Shown: positions 28,098 to 36,342 of the stretch, one piece after another
Position numbering within the stretch: the stretch's first letter is position 1
Layout of the letters: every line of letters starts with the position of its first letter
NCBI RefSeq assembly: GCF_022919715.1
Contig: NZ_CP095042.1
Span: 2,852,001 to 2,916,000 of the forward strand
Source: Agromyces sp. H17E-10
GTDB taxonomy: Bacteria; Actinomycetota; Actinomycetes; Actinomycetales; Microbacteriaceae
Direction: 5' to 3'
DNA length: 64,000 nucleotides
Translations under genes and position numbers: made by a program
Notes under the pieces: model-generated
What the model was told of the DNA's origin: nothing
What the model saw: the letters and a program-made list of their open reading frames with translations, nothing else
The model's database searches: none

Positions 28098-28367
28098 ATG
28101 AGTTTCCTCGCTTTCCTGGTGCTCGGCCTCATCGCCGGCGCCATCGCCAAGTTGATCCTGCCCGGAAAGCAGGGCGGCGGCTGGTTCGTCACCCTACTAC
28201 TCGGCGTCGTCGGTGCCCTCCTCGGCGGGTGGCTCGGCAGCCTCATCCTCAATCGCCCGCTCACCGAGTTCTGGGATCTCGGCACCTGGCTGCTCGCGAT
28301 CGGCGGGTCGATCATCGTGCTGCTGATCTGGGGGCTCGTTACGCGCGGCAGCCGGCGCGACGCCTGA
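28098..28367 (+). CDS. GlsB/YeaQ/YmgE family membrane protein
   Basis: 89 residues, with three glycine-rich membrane helices: LVLGLIAGAIAKLILPG, the family's GGGWFVTLLLGVVGALLGGW, and LLAIGGSIIVLLIWGLV. ATG 28098 follows GAAGGAG. These small proteins (also called transglycosylase-associated) are often stress-induced; the biochemical role is unknown. It stands alone between the YidC paralogue and a convergent amidotransferase gene. Confidence 0.92.
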   Translation: MSFLAFLVLGLIAGAIAKLILPGKQGGGWFVTLLLGVVGALLGGWLGSLILNRPLTEFWDLGTWLLAIGGSIIVLLIWGLVTRGSRRDA

Positions 28368-28400
28368 GTCATCCGGCGGGGCGTATGCCTCGTCGGGCAT

Positions 28401-28419
28401 GAGCGCTCGAGCGCTCGAG
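28401..28419. other. GAGCGCTC tandem palindrome between convergent genes
   Basis: GAGCGCTCGAGCGCTCGAG contains two adjacent copies of the self-complementary octamer GAGCGCTC, with part of a third just after it. It lies in the 54-bp gap between convergent genes and could form a small terminator-like stem. Confidence 0.4.
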
Positions 28420-28421
28420 CG

Positions 28422-29165
28422 TCAGCGCTCGTCGGCCAGCTCGACGAAGCGCCGCAGCATCCGTTGCGGTTCGGTGACGGATGCCGCGGCCAGGCGTTCC
28501 GAGACTTCGCGCAGTTCCGACGCGGGGAAGTAGCCGTGGTGACGGTACACCTGCGCCCGGGCGATGAAGTCGTCGGTCGTGACCTCGGGGTGGAACTGGG
28601 TCGCGTAGACGCTCGCGCCGACGCGGTAGATCTGCACGGGGCATCCGGCCGACGACGCCAGCAGCACCGCGTCGTCGGGAAGCCGCTCGGTCGACTCCTT
28701 GTGGCCGACGAGCGCGTCGAAGCGGGGCGGCAGCGCGCCGACGAGCCGGTCGGCCGCGCCGGCATCGGTCAGCGTGATCTCGACCGCGGCGGCGTCCTCG
28801 CCGTGGCGGGTGCCGACCGTGCCGCCGAGCACGCGGGTGAGCACGCCGATGCCGTAGCAGGTGAAGAGCACCGGGAACCCGGCGTCGAGCGAGCGCTCCG
28901 CGAGCCTGGCCAGGTCGGCCTCGACCCGGAGCTGGACCGCGTGCTTGTGCTCCTCGGCGGTCGTCACGTTGTACGGGCTGCCGCCGACGACGATGCCGGC
29001 GAGGTCGTCGAGCGCGGGCTCGCCGAGAGGTTCGACGTCGAGCCGATGGTGCTCGAGGCGCCCGGCGTCGAGGCCCATCGCACGGCGCACGGACTCGTAC
29101 TCGGGGCCGACGGCTTCGACCTCGGGCCGGGCGGAGAGGAAGAGGAACGGCTTCGGCCCGGTCAT
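28422..29165 (-). CDS. Class I glutamine amidotransferase-like protein
   Basis: 247 residues. The GATase1 triad is complete: Cys103 in FTCYGIGV, His192 and Glu194 in QFHPEVT. GIVVGGSPYNV near 57 supplies the oxyanion strand. Such stand-alone domains are often called GMP-synthase-like and hydrolyse glutamine or related gamma-glutamyl compounds; the acceptor is unknown. Its ATG overlaps the stop of the preceding LysR-like gene (ATGA), so both are made from one message. Confidence 0.9.
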   Translation of the reverse strand: MTGPKPFLFLSARPEVEAVGPEYESVRRAMGLDAGRLEHHRLDVEPLGEPALDDLAGIVVGGSPYNVTTAEEHKHAVQLRVEADLARLAERSLDAGFPVLFTCYGIGVLTRVLGGTVGTRHGEDAAAVEITLTDAGAADRLVGALPPRFDALVGHKESTERLPDDAVLLASSAGCPVQIYRVGASVYATQFHPEVTTDDFIARAQVYRHHGYFPASELREVSERLAAASVTEPQRMLRRFVELADER

Positions 29166-29884
29166 CGGCCCCGCCGCCGATGACGTTGCTTCGCGCCCTG
29201 ACCCGTGCGCGGGGACGGGCGTGCCGACTTCGCGGTGCCGGCCTTCGAACCGCCGCCCTTCGAGCCGCCGCCCTTGCCTGCGCCCGAGGCCGCTCGTCGC
29301 TCGGCCGCGGCGAGCTTGGCCGCCTTCGCGGGCTTCATGGTCGGCGCCTCGTCGCCCCGTGAGCTGCGGGCGGTGCGGCCACGCACGACGGCGACGAACT
29401 CCTGGATGTCGTCGTCGTCGCGCTCCGTGCGCCAGACGAGTGCGATGCGCGTGGGCGGGGCGTCGGCGACCGGGATCGCGACGACGTCCTTGCGGTGGTG
29501 CAGCCTCGCGATGGCGTGGGGCACGATCGCATAGCCGGTGCCGGCGGCGACGAGCTCGATCGTCATGGCGGGGTCGGGCTGCACGGGGGCGATCGGCTCG
29601 CCGTCGAGGTCGGCGAGCGAGAGTTCGGCTTCTTCGGCGAAGGGATGCTCCTTCGGGAGCACCGCGACCGCGACCTCCTCCCACAGCGGAATGCGGTGCA
29701 GGCCCTCGTCGTCGATGGGCAACCGCACGAACGCGAGGTCGACCTCGCCCGAGCGCAGGCCGTCGAGTTGGGCGGCCTCGTCGACGCGGGCGGCCTCGAG
29801 CGGGAGGTCGGGCCGACGGTCGGACCACGCTCGCAGCCACTTCGACGGGGAGACGCCCGCGACGTAGTCGAGTCGCAACGCCAT
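29162..29884 (-). CDS. LysR substrate-binding-domain protein without HTH
   Basis: 240 residues. Residues 1-170 are a periplasmic-binding-like LysR effector domain (LDYVAGVSPSKWLRAW; GEVDLAFVRLPID; TGYAIVPHAIARLHHR), but the usual 60-residue N-terminal HTH is absent and no HTH is encoded upstream. The C-terminus (about 175-240) is a Lys/Gly/Ser/Arg-rich tail (GKGGGSKGGGSKAGTAK) that could bind nucleic acid non-specifically. Similar truncated forms recur beside DUF5997 genes in Actinobacteria, so this is probably not a recent deletion. Confidence 0.85.
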   Translation of the reverse strand: MALRLDYVAGVSPSKWLRAWSDRRPDLPLEAARVDEAAQLDGLRSGEVDLAFVRLPIDDEGLHRIPLWEEVAVAVLPKEHPFAEEAELSLADLDGEPIAPVQPDPAMTIELVAAGTGYAIVPHAIARLHHRKDVVAIPVADAPPTRIALVWRTERDDDDIQEFVAVVRGRTARSSRGDEAPTMKPAKAAKLAAAERRAASGAGKGGGSKGGGSKAGTAKSARPSPRTGQGAKQRHRRRGR

Positions 29885-29976
29885 GTCGCCCCCTGTCGTG
29901 CCGTTGGTCCGGTCTGCCGCGTACCGGTCTGCCGTGCGCCGGTGCCTCTCAGGCTACCGTCGGCTACGGTTGCAGG

Positions 29977-30411
29977 GTGAGCGAGAACGAGTCGCCGGCC
30001 GCCGAGCCGCGCGAGAAGCAGCCCCGGGCCAAGAAGCCGCAGACCATGAAGGCCGAGACCGCGGCCAAGAAGCTCGGCATCCTGCTCGCGGCCGCGCCGG
30101 CGGAGTTCAGCGATCACCCCATCACGCGCGACGAGGTCGACGCCCTGCAGGCCGACCCGCCCGAGTGGCTCGCGACGCTGCGCCGCGAGGGGCCGCACCC
30201 GCGCCCGGTCGTCGCCGCCAAGCTCGGCATCTCGAACTCGGGCCTCGCCCGCGCCGGCGTCACCGACGCCCTCACGACCGCCGAGATCAAGGCCCTCCTC
30301 GCCGCGCCGCCCGCGTGGCTCGTCGAGGAGCGCGCGACCCAGGCCGCGGTGCGTGCCGAGAAGCAGCGCGTCGCCGAGCGCGACCGAGAGCGCGCCGCCC
30401 GGTCGGAGTAG
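29977..30411 (+). CDS. DUF5997 family protein
   Basis: 144 residues from GTG 29977 with TACGGT six bases upstream. A charged start (REKQPRAKKPQTMK) is followed by the conserved core AAKKLGILLAAAPAEF and VVAAKLGISNSGLARAGV, the latter HTH-like, and an Arg/Glu-rich C-terminal helix. Function unknown; the SNSGLARAGVTD segment suggests DNA binding by analogy only. It is divergent from the HTH-less LysR-like gene, a conserved neighbourhood, raising the possibility of a split regulator. Confidence 0.88.
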   Translation: MSENESPAAEPREKQPRAKKPQTMKAETAAKKLGILLAAAPAEFSDHPITRDEVDALQADPPEWLATLRREGPHPRPVVAAKLGISNSGLARAGVTDALTTAEIKALLAAPPAWLVEERATQAAVRAEKQRVAERDRERAARSE

Positions 30412-30448
30412 CACCGCCCGACTCCGCCCGCCCCGCCCGCTCGCGAGT

Positions 30449-30474
30449 TGCCCGAATCTGCACACATTCGGGCA
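30449..30474. terminator. Terminator-like inverted repeat
   Basis: TGCCCGAAT (30449-30457) and ATTCGGGCA (30466-30474) make a perfect 9-bp stem with an 8-nt loop between the convergent DUF5997 and esterase genes. Confidence 0.7.
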
Positions 30475-30497
30475 CGTCGGTCTGGGTGGTGAGTCGA

Positions 30498-31145
30498 TCA
30501 GGCCGCGTAGCGGTCGCGCAGGAAGGCCGTGAGGTCGGCGAGCTCGCGCTCGGAGACCGAGTGGCCGAGCCCCTCGTAGATGCGCGCGTCGAGCGACGCG
30601 TGTTCGGGCAGCCAGTCCAGCGTGCGCGCAACGGAGGCCGCGGGGATCACCTCGTCGAGGGTGCCGCGGCCCCAGAACACGGGCAGGCGCAGTTCGGCGA
30701 GTCGGGCGTCGCCGGTACGCTCGCCCGGCATCGCGAACCCGGCGAGCACCGCGGCGAAGTCGAACCGCTCGGGCGCGAGGCGCAGCAGTTCGAGCGCGAC
30801 GGCGCCGCCCTGCGAGAAGCCGACGAGCCCGACCGGGGTGCCCGGCGCGGCCCGGTCGACCCAGGCGAGCACCGCCTCGGCCGCGGACCGCGCGGCCCCC
30901 TGCTTCTCGGGGGAGTCGTCGGCGATACGCCCGCCCGCGTCGAAGATGTCGAACCACGCGTAGCCGTAGCCGGCGTCGATCGGCGCCCGCAGCGACGCGA
31001 CCACCGGATCGAGCGGCAGGTAGGGCGCGAGCCCGAACAGGTCGCCCTCGTTCGAGTTGTAGCCGTGCAGCAGCACCAGCAGCGGTCGACCCGCACGGTC
31101 GTCGCCCGACGCCGACCACAGCACCGCCTCGTCGTCGATCGTCAT
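30498..31145 (-). CDS. Alpha/beta hydrolase, phospholipase/carboxylesterase family
   Basis: 215 residues. Nucleophile elbow GFSQGG with Ser111, oxyanion segment LLVLLHGYNSNEGD, acidic residue in RGTLDEVIP and His in EGLGHSVS make a complete triad. The family acts on short acyl esters or lysophospholipids. Its ATG overlaps the stop of the FadR-type regulator gene, so it may be part of the regulator's transcript rather than of the gluconate module on the other side. Confidence 0.92.
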   Translation of the reverse strand: MTIDDEAVLWSASGDDRAGRPLLVLLHGYNSNEGDLFGLAPYLPLDPVVASLRAPIDAGYGYAWFDIFDAGGRIADDSPEKQGAARSAAEAVLAWVDRAAPGTPVGLVGFSQGGAVALELLRLAPERFDFAAVLAGFAMPGERTGDARLAELRLPVFWGRGTLDEVIPAASVARTLDWLPEHASLDARIYEGLGHSVSERELADLTAFLRDRYAA

Positions 31146-31918
31146 CGGGTCGCCTCCTCGTCGTCGCGGGTGTCGCCGATGTCGACGGCCGCGTCGTCGC
31201 GGGGGCCGACGGCGACCACGGCCTGCACCGCCTGATCGGCCTCGGTCACGATCGCTGCGAGCGCGCGCTCGGCGTCGTCGGCCCGCCCCTCGGTGACGGC
31301 GAAAGCGACCTCCTGGTGGAGTCGGAGCGCCGTCGGATTCGCCTCGTGCGGCATGAGCGCGTGCGCGGTGCGGCCGCGCAGCACCTCGCCGACGACGGGA
31401 CCGAGTGCTGCGAGGAACGGGTTGCCCGAGGCGTCCAGCACCGCAGCATGGAAGGCGATGTCGTGCTCGAGGTAGGGGGACTCGTCGGCCTCGCGCGCCC
31501 GCTCGGTCATGCCCGCGACCGCCGTGACGAGGGCGGTGCGCTGCTCGGGGGTCGCGTTCGCTGCGGCGAGCCGAGCCGCGAGCGGTTCGATCGCGCTGCG
31601 CAGCTGACTCAGGGCATGCAGGGTCTCGACGCGGTCGGGGCCGGCCAGCCGCCAGCGCAGCAGGCGCGTCGAGTACGGGTTCCAGCGGGCTCGCGGCAGG
31701 ATCTCGACGCCGGCGCGGCGTCGCACCTCGACGAGGCCCATCGACTCGAGCACGCGCACGACCTCGCGCATCGCCGAGCGCGAGACGCCGAAGCGCTCGG
31801 CGACCTCGGTCGTGAGGATGCGCGAGCCCGGGGCGAGCCGTCCCGAGGCGATGTCGGCGCCGATGGACTCGATCACGCGCTCGTGCAGCGCGGACGAGCC
31901 GGTCGTCGAAGCATCCAT
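31142..31918 (-). CDS. FadR-subfamily GntR regulator, probable gluconate repressor
   Basis: 258 residues. The winged HTH (ALHERVIESIGADIASGRL; TEVAERFGVSRSAMREVVRV) is followed by an all-helical FCD effector domain with the expected Asp/His pattern (YLEHDIAFHAAVLDASGNP). It is divergent from gntP-gntK, and the intergenic region has a FadR-type dyad between a -35 and a -10, so it is the likely gluconate-responsive repressor. Effector identity is inferred from the neighbours only. Confidence 0.88.
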   Translation of the reverse strand: MDASTTGSSALHERVIESIGADIASGRLAPGSRILTTEVAERFGVSRSAMREVVRVLESMGLVEVRRRAGVEILPRARWNPYSTRLLRWRLAGPDRVETLHALSQLRSAIEPLAARLAAANATPEQRTALVTAVAGMTERAREADESPYLEHDIAFHAAVLDASGNPFLAALGPVVGEVLRGRTAHALMPHEANPTALRLHQEVAFAVTEGRADDAERALAAIVTEADQAVQAVVAVGPRDDAAVDIGDTRDDEEATR

Positions 31919-31976
31919 CCACTGATTATGGCCGAGCGGATGCCTCGCGTAAATGCCCGGCGTGTTTCGAGGTGCA

Positions 31977-32005
31977 TTGCAATATGTCCTACATATAGGT
32001 AGAGT
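31977..32005 (+). promoter_or_regulatory. gntP promoter
   Basis: TTGCAA (31977-31982) and TAGAGT (32000-32005) are separated by exactly 17 bp. The predicted start site leaves a leader of about 30 nt containing GAGGAA before the gntP ATG. Confidence 0.75.
31982..31996. promoter_or_regulatory. FadR/GntR-type operator in the gntP promoter spacer
   Basis: ATATGT-CCT-ACATAT is a perfect 6-3-6 dyad. Its core TGT-N3-ACA fits the consensus of FadR-subfamily operators. It fills the spacer between the -35 and -10, where a bound repressor would block RNA polymerase. Confidence 0.78.
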
Positions 32006-32044
32006 CACCTCACCCCGTCCGCCAGACCGAGGAAGTTCAGGCCA

Positions 32045-33481
32045 ATGTCCACCGTGCTCTCCGCCGCCGTAGCGCTCGTCTCCGCCGTCGATCCCGTCGC
32101 TCCCACGACGACCGCCCCCGAGTGGCAGCTCATCACCGCAGCCCTCGTCGGCATCGCCGTCATCGTCGTGCTCATCACCTGGGTGAAGCTGCACCCGTTC
32201 ATCTCGCTCATGATCGGCGCGATCGTGACCGGCCTCGTCGCCGGCATGAGCGCCGTGCAGACGATCCTGAGCTTCACCAACGGCTTCGGCGCGACCATGG
32301 GCGGCGTGGGCGTGCTCATCGCGCTCGGCGCCATCTTCGGCAAGCTGCTCGCCGACTCGGGCGGCGCCGACCGCATCGTCGACACCCTCATCGCCCGCTC
32401 GAGCGTGCAGGCGCTGCCGTGGGTCATGGGCGGCGTCGGCGCCCTCATCGGCCTGCCGATGTTCTTCGAGGTCGGCCTCGTGCTGCTCGTGCCCGTGATC
32501 ATCCTGGTCGCCCGTCGTTCGGGACTGCCGCTCATGCGCATCGCGATCCCGACCCTCGCGGGCCTCTCGGCCATGCACGGGCTCGTGCCGCCGCACCCCG
32601 GCCCGCTCGCCGCGATCGACCTCGTCGGCGCCGACCTCGGCCAGACGCTGCTGTTCGGCGTGATCATCGCGATCCCGGCCGTGATCATCGCCGGCCCGCT
32701 GTTCTCGAAGCTCGCGGCGCGCTGGGTCAAGGTGCCCGTGCCCGACCTGTTCGTCACCGCCGAGGACCGCGGCGAGGACGTCTCGCAGAAGCCGCGACCC
32801 TCGTTCGGTGCGGCGCTCTTCTGCATCCTGCTGCCCGTCGTGCTCATGCTCGCCTCCTCGCTCGCGAACATCGTCGCGCCGCTGTCGGGCGACGCGTGGA
32901 AGCTCGTCGTCGACTTCCTCGGCAAGCCCGTCATCGCGCTGCTGCTCGCCGTGCTCGTCGGCATGGTCGTGCTCGGCCGCGGCGGGCGCATGGGTCGCTC
33001 CGAGATCGCCGCATCGGTCGGCTCCTCGCTGCCGCCCATCGCGGGCATCCTCCTCATCGTCGGCGCCGGCGGCGGCTTCAAGCAGGTGCTCGTCGACTCC
33101 ACGATCGGCCAGGTCATCGCCGACGCCATCTCGGGGATCGGCGGCTCCCTCGCCGTCGTACTCGCACTCGCGTGGTTCGTCGCGGTGCTCATCCGCGTCG
33201 CGACCGGCTCAGCGACCGTCGCCACGATCACCGCTGCGGGCATCCTGCAGCCGCTCGTGGCCGATCTCGACCTCTCGGCCGGCGCGACCTCGCTGCTCGT
33301 GCTCGCCATCGGCTCGGGCTCGGTGTTCCTCTCGCACGTGAACGACGCGGGCTTCTGGCTCATCAAGGAGTACTTCGGCCTCACCATCGGGCAGACTCTG
33401 AAGTCGTGGACCGTGCTCGAGTGCCTCATCTCGCTCGTCGGCCTCGCGGGCGTGCTCGCGCTCAGCCCGCTCGTCGCCTGA
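32045..33481 (+). CDS. gntP: GntP-family gluconate:H+ symporter
   Basis: 478 residues and about 12 membrane helices. Family features are GLVAGMSAVQTILSFTNGFG, the conserved HGLVPPHPGPLAAIDLVGAD and the late SGSVFLSHVNDAGFWLIKEY. It imports gluconate or a related sugar acid. It is the first gene of a gntP-gntK unit, 16 bp before gntK, under the promoter-operator just upstream. No truncation is seen. Confidence 0.94.
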   Translation: MSTVLSAAVALVSAVDPVAPTTTAPEWQLITAALVGIAVIVVLITWVKLHPFISLMIGAIVTGLVAGMSAVQTILSFTNGFGATMGGVGVLIALGAIFGKLLADSGGADRIVDTLIARSSVQALPWVMGGVGALIGLPMFFEVGLVLLVPVIILVARRSGLPLMRIAIPTLAGLSAMHGLVPPHPGPLAAIDLVGADLGQTLLFGVIIAIPAVIIAGPLFSKLAARWVKVPVPDLFVTAEDRGEDVSQKPRPSFGAALFCILLPVVLMLASSLANIVAPLSGDAWKLVVDFLGKPVIALLLAVLVGMVVLGRGGRMGRSEIAASVGSSLPPIAGILLIVGAGGGFKQVLVDSTIGQVIADAISGIGGSLAVVLALAWFVAVLIRVATGSATVATITAAGILQPLVADLDLSAGATSLLVLAIGSGSVFLSHVNDAGFWLIKEYFGLTIGQTLKSWTVLECLISLVGLAGVLALSPLVA

Positions 33482-33497
33482 CCGGGGGAGGAAGCTC

Positions 33498-34064
33498 ATG
33501 AACACCGCGTCGAACGCCCGCCCCGAGGCATCCCGCATCGCATTCGAGCACCCGCCCGTGCTCGTCGTCATGGGGGTCTCCGGCAGCGGCAAGACGACCT
33601 TCGCCGAGCTCATCGCCGGGCGCCTCGGGTGGGACCTGCAGGAGGGCGACGCCCTTCACCCCGAGGCCAACGTCGCCAAGATGGCGAGCGGAACGCCGCT
33701 CACCGACGACGACCGGTGGCCGTGGCTCGACCGCATCGCGTCGTGGATCGACGCGCACCTCGCCGCCGGTGAGCCCGCCGTGATCACGTGCTCGGCACTC
33801 AAGCGGTCGTACCGCGACCGGCTCGCGCGTCCGAACGTCGTGTTCGTGCACCTCGCCGGCGGCCGTGAGCTCATCGCCGACCGGCTCGAGCACCGCACCG
33901 GCCACTACATGCCCGCGTCGCTGCTCGGTTCGCAGTTCGAGACGCTCGAGCCGCTCGAACCGGGCGAGCGCGGACTCGTCGTCGACGCGCAGGGGACGCC
34001 CGAGGACGAGGTCGCCGAGGCGATCGCCCGGCTCGGGCTCGAGGGCGGTTCGGGCGCGCACTGA
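33498..34064 (+). CDS. gntK: Gluconokinase
   Basis: 188 residues; phosphorylates gluconate to 6-phosphogluconate with ATP. Walker A GVSGSGKTT near residue 26; the family's GDALHPEANVAKMASGTPL and TCSALKRSYRDRLAR are present. A strong GGGGGAGGA precedes the ATG. The pairing with gntP gives uptake plus first catabolic step, feeding the pentose phosphate pathway. Confidence 0.96.
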   Translation: MNTASNARPEASRIAFEHPPVLVVMGVSGSGKTTFAELIAGRLGWDLQEGDALHPEANVAKMASGTPLTDDDRWPWLDRIASWIDAHLAAGEPAVITCSALKRSYRDRLARPNVVFVHLAGGRELIADRLEHRTGHYMPASLLGSQFETLEPLEPGERGLVVDAQGTPEDEVAEAIARLGLEGGSGAH

Positions 34065-34097
34065 CGCCGACGGGGCCCGTGGGGCAGAATCGGAGGC

Positions 34098-34679
34098 ATG
34101 AGCGTGCGCACCCCCGATCCCGACTGGAATCCCGACGACGAGCCCGCCGTCCGGCCGCCGGCGAATCCGGGTTGGCTGAGCGACCTCGAGCTCGCCGAGG
34201 TGCGCGGCCGGCTGCCGCTGCTCTACGTCGAGGCCGTGCCCGTGCGGGTCGACGGGCTCGGCCAGGTCGGCGAGGTCGGGATGCTGCTGCGGGCGAACGC
34301 GCTCGGCGAGATGACCCGCACCCTCGTGTCGGGGCGGGTGATGTACGGCGAGACCATCCGCGACGCGCTCTTCCGCCACCTCGAGAAGGACCTCGGGCCG
34401 ATGGCGTTCCCGCTCCTGCCGGCGAGCCCCGTGCCCGCCGCCGTCGCGGAGTACTTCCCGCTGCCGGGCATCTCGCCGTTCACCGACGAGCGCCAGCACG
34501 CGGTCTCGCTCGTGTACGTCGTGCCGGTCACGGGCACGTGCGAGCCACGGCAGGATGCGCTCGAGGTGACCTGGATGACGCCGCAGGAAGCGATCGGCAA
34601 GCCCGTCGTCGACGAGATGGAGGGCGGGCGCGGCGTGCTCGTGGCGCAGGCGCTCGCGTCGGTCGGGGCGCTGCGCTAG
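34098..34679 (+). CDS. NUDIX-fold DUF4916 protein with degenerate Nudix box
   Basis: 193 residues; conserved actinobacterial family (WLSDLELAEVRGRLPLLYVE; SPFTDERQHAVSLVYVVPV). The Nudix box spans about 79-100, but the metal-binding REUxEE portion reads R93-H-L-E-K-D-L-G, so the first glutamate is His and the pair is Lys-Asp. Catalysis as a normal Nudix hydrolase is doubtful. CAGAAT lies seven bases before the ATG. Its stop overlaps by 4 nt the stop of the convergent nucleoside hydrolase. Confidence 0.85.
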   Translation: MSVRTPDPDWNPDDEPAVRPPANPGWLSDLELAEVRGRLPLLYVEAVPVRVDGLGQVGEVGMLLRANALGEMTRTLVSGRVMYGETIRDALFRHLEKDLGPMAFPLLPASPVPAAVAEYFPLPGISPFTDERQHAVSLVYVVPVTGTCEPRQDALEVTWMTPQEAIGKPVVDEMEGGRGVLVAQALASVGALR

Positions 34680-35650
34680 CTGTACTGCGAGCTCGCCGGC
34701 AGCGCGAGCACCGTGTCGAGGAAGAGCCCGGCGACGCGCCCGGCGTCGACCTCGAGGGCGACCTCGACCACGGGCCACGCATCGACGAGGCCGTGCACCA
34801 GGTCTTCGCCGGCGAACTCGCGACGGTCGACGAGCGTCTGCCCGCGCCCGAAGCCGGCGAGCTCGACGCGCACGGGTCGGCGCTCGGTGCGGAGCGCATC
34901 GGGTGCGACGATCGAGCACACGGCGCCCGCGTCGCCGATGAGGCCGGTGTACTGGGCGTCCTCGTCCTCGCTCATCGCGATGCGGTGTCCGAGGAGCTCG
35001 CCCACGATGCGACCGACCGGGTGGGCACCGTGCTCGAGCTCGTGCGCGCGCGCCGAGTCGACCGAGACCCGGTTGAACACGTCGAGCCCGTACATGTACA
35101 CGGGGATGCCCGCGTCGAACACGATCGCGGCGGCCTCGGGGTCGTGCCACACGTTGAACTCGGCGACCGCCGTCGCGTTGCCGACGCTCGCCGAACCGCC
35201 CATGACGACGATGCGCTCGATGTTCGCGGCGACCTCGGGGTGGGTGCGTAGCAGCAGGGCGAGGTTCGTCTGCGGCGCGAGGGCGACGAGGGTCACCGGC
35301 ACCGGATGCTCCGTCACGAGCCGCCGCAACAGCTCGACCGCGTGCTCGGGGCGTGCCTGTCGAGCGGTGGGCGGCAGCGCGAGCCCGCCGAGGCCGTCGG
35401 CACCGTGCACGTGGGAGGCCGAGCGCGCGGGCGCGATGAGCGGGCGGGTGGCACCGGCCGCGACCGGGATGTCGCCCGCTGACGCGGCATCGAGCACGCG
35501 GAGCGTGTTGTCGACGACCTGATCGAGCGCGGCGTTGCCCGCGACGCACGTGATGCCGAGCACCTCGAGCTCGGGGTGCGCGACGGCGAAGAGGATCGCG
35601 AGCGCGTCGTCGACGCCCGTGTCGACGTCGAGGATGACGGGAACGGTCAT
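34676..35650 (-). CDS. Inosine-uridine-type nucleoside hydrolase
   Basis: 324 residues; cleaves the N-glycosidic bond of ribonucleosides. The calcium/ribose cluster DVDTGVDDALA lies at residues 8-18, with VMGGSASVGNATAVAEFNVW and the late DLVHGLVDA supplying further conserved Asn/Asp residues. The nucleobase preference cannot be read. It ends in a 4-nt convergent overlap with the DUF4916 gene. The adjacent upstream gene is a GNAT 22 bp away on the same strand. Confidence 0.93.
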   Translation of the reverse strand: MTVPVILDVDTGVDDALAILFAVAHPELEVLGITCVAGNAALDQVVDNTLRVLDAASAGDIPVAAGATRPLIAPARSASHVHGADGLGGLALPPTARQARPEHAVELLRRLVTEHPVPVTLVALAPQTNLALLLRTHPEVAANIERIVVMGGSASVGNATAVAEFNVWHDPEAAAIVFDAGIPVYMYGLDVFNRVSVDSARAHELEHGAHPVGRIVGELLGHRIAMSEDEDAQYTGLIGDAGAVCSIVAPDALRTERRPVRVELAGFGRGQTLVDRREFAGEDLVHGLVDAWPVVEVALEVDAGRVAGLFLDTVLALPASSQYS

Positions 35651-35672
35651 GGAGTTCGTCGGATCGCCGAGG

Positions 35673-36176
35673 TCAGCGGACCAGCCGCACCTCGTGGATC
35701 TCCTCGCCGAGGAACGGCACGTGCTGGTCGGCGCCGTCGGCCGTGAACCCGTTGCGCTCGTAGAAGCGGTGCGCGCGGGGGTTGTCGGAGGCGACCCAGA
35801 GGTACACGGCGTCGTCGCCGACGGCGGCGTCGAACAGCTTCTTGCCGATGCCGGTGCCGTGGTACTGGTCGAGCACGTAGATGAAGTACAGCTCGCGCTC
35901 GCGCGGCGGGTTCTCGTCGCGAGCCGGACCCGAGCCGACGAAGCCGACGATCTCGCCGTCGACGAGCGCGGCGTACTGCGCGTACTCGTCGCCGCGTGCG
36001 GCCATGTGCGTCCAGAGGTCGGCCATGCGCCTGGGCGAGAGCTTCTCGAACGCGGCGGCGCTGATCAGGTGGTCGTAGGTCTCGTGCCAGCACGTGGCGT
36101 GGACGCGGCCCAGCGCCTCGACGTCGGAATCGCGGATCGGACGGACGACGACTTCGGCAACGACTTCGGTGCTCAT
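35673..36176 (-). CDS. GNAT N-acetyltransferase
   Basis: 167 residues. Typical features are HATCWHETYDHLIS near the N-terminus, the strand LYFIYVLDQYHGTGIGKKLF carrying the acetyl-CoA loop, and NPRAHRFYERNGFTADG. TAGTCT ends six bases before ATG 36176, so the gene probably has its own leaderless promoter and may run on into the nucleoside hydrolase gene. Substrate unknown. Confidence 0.92.
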   Translation of the reverse strand: MSTEVVAEVVVRPIRDSDVEALGRVHATCWHETYDHLISAAAFEKLSPRRMADLWTHMAARGDEYAQYAALVDGEIVGFVGSGPARDENPPRERELYFIYVLDQYHGTGIGKKLFDAAVGDDAVYLWVASDNPRAHRFYERNGFTADGADQHVPFLGEEIHEVRLVR

Positions 36177-36233
36177 GCCCCGAGACTAAGCCAGGCCGCG
36201 CCAGCCGCGAAATCGAGCGATCTCGGCCGATCG

Positions 36234-36263
36234 GGAACCTTCTCGGGGGCGTCCGGACATATC
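36234..36263 (+). promoter_or_regulatory. ECF-type promoter P1, in front of the sigma gene
   Basis: GGAAC (36234-36238), 15 bp, then CGGACATATC (36254-36263). GGAAC is the classic ECF -35, and the downstream element recurs at two other sites in this island (38212-38240 and 38175-38203). It suggests autoregulation of the sigma gene. A TAGGCT at 36328-36333 may be an extra housekeeping -10. Confidence 0.8.
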
Positions 36264-36342
36264 TGTACATGGCGGTGAACCAGCGCGTGGGGGAACGCGC
36301 GAATCCTCGGTCGATCGATGCTCCGGTTAGGCTTGGCCGGGC

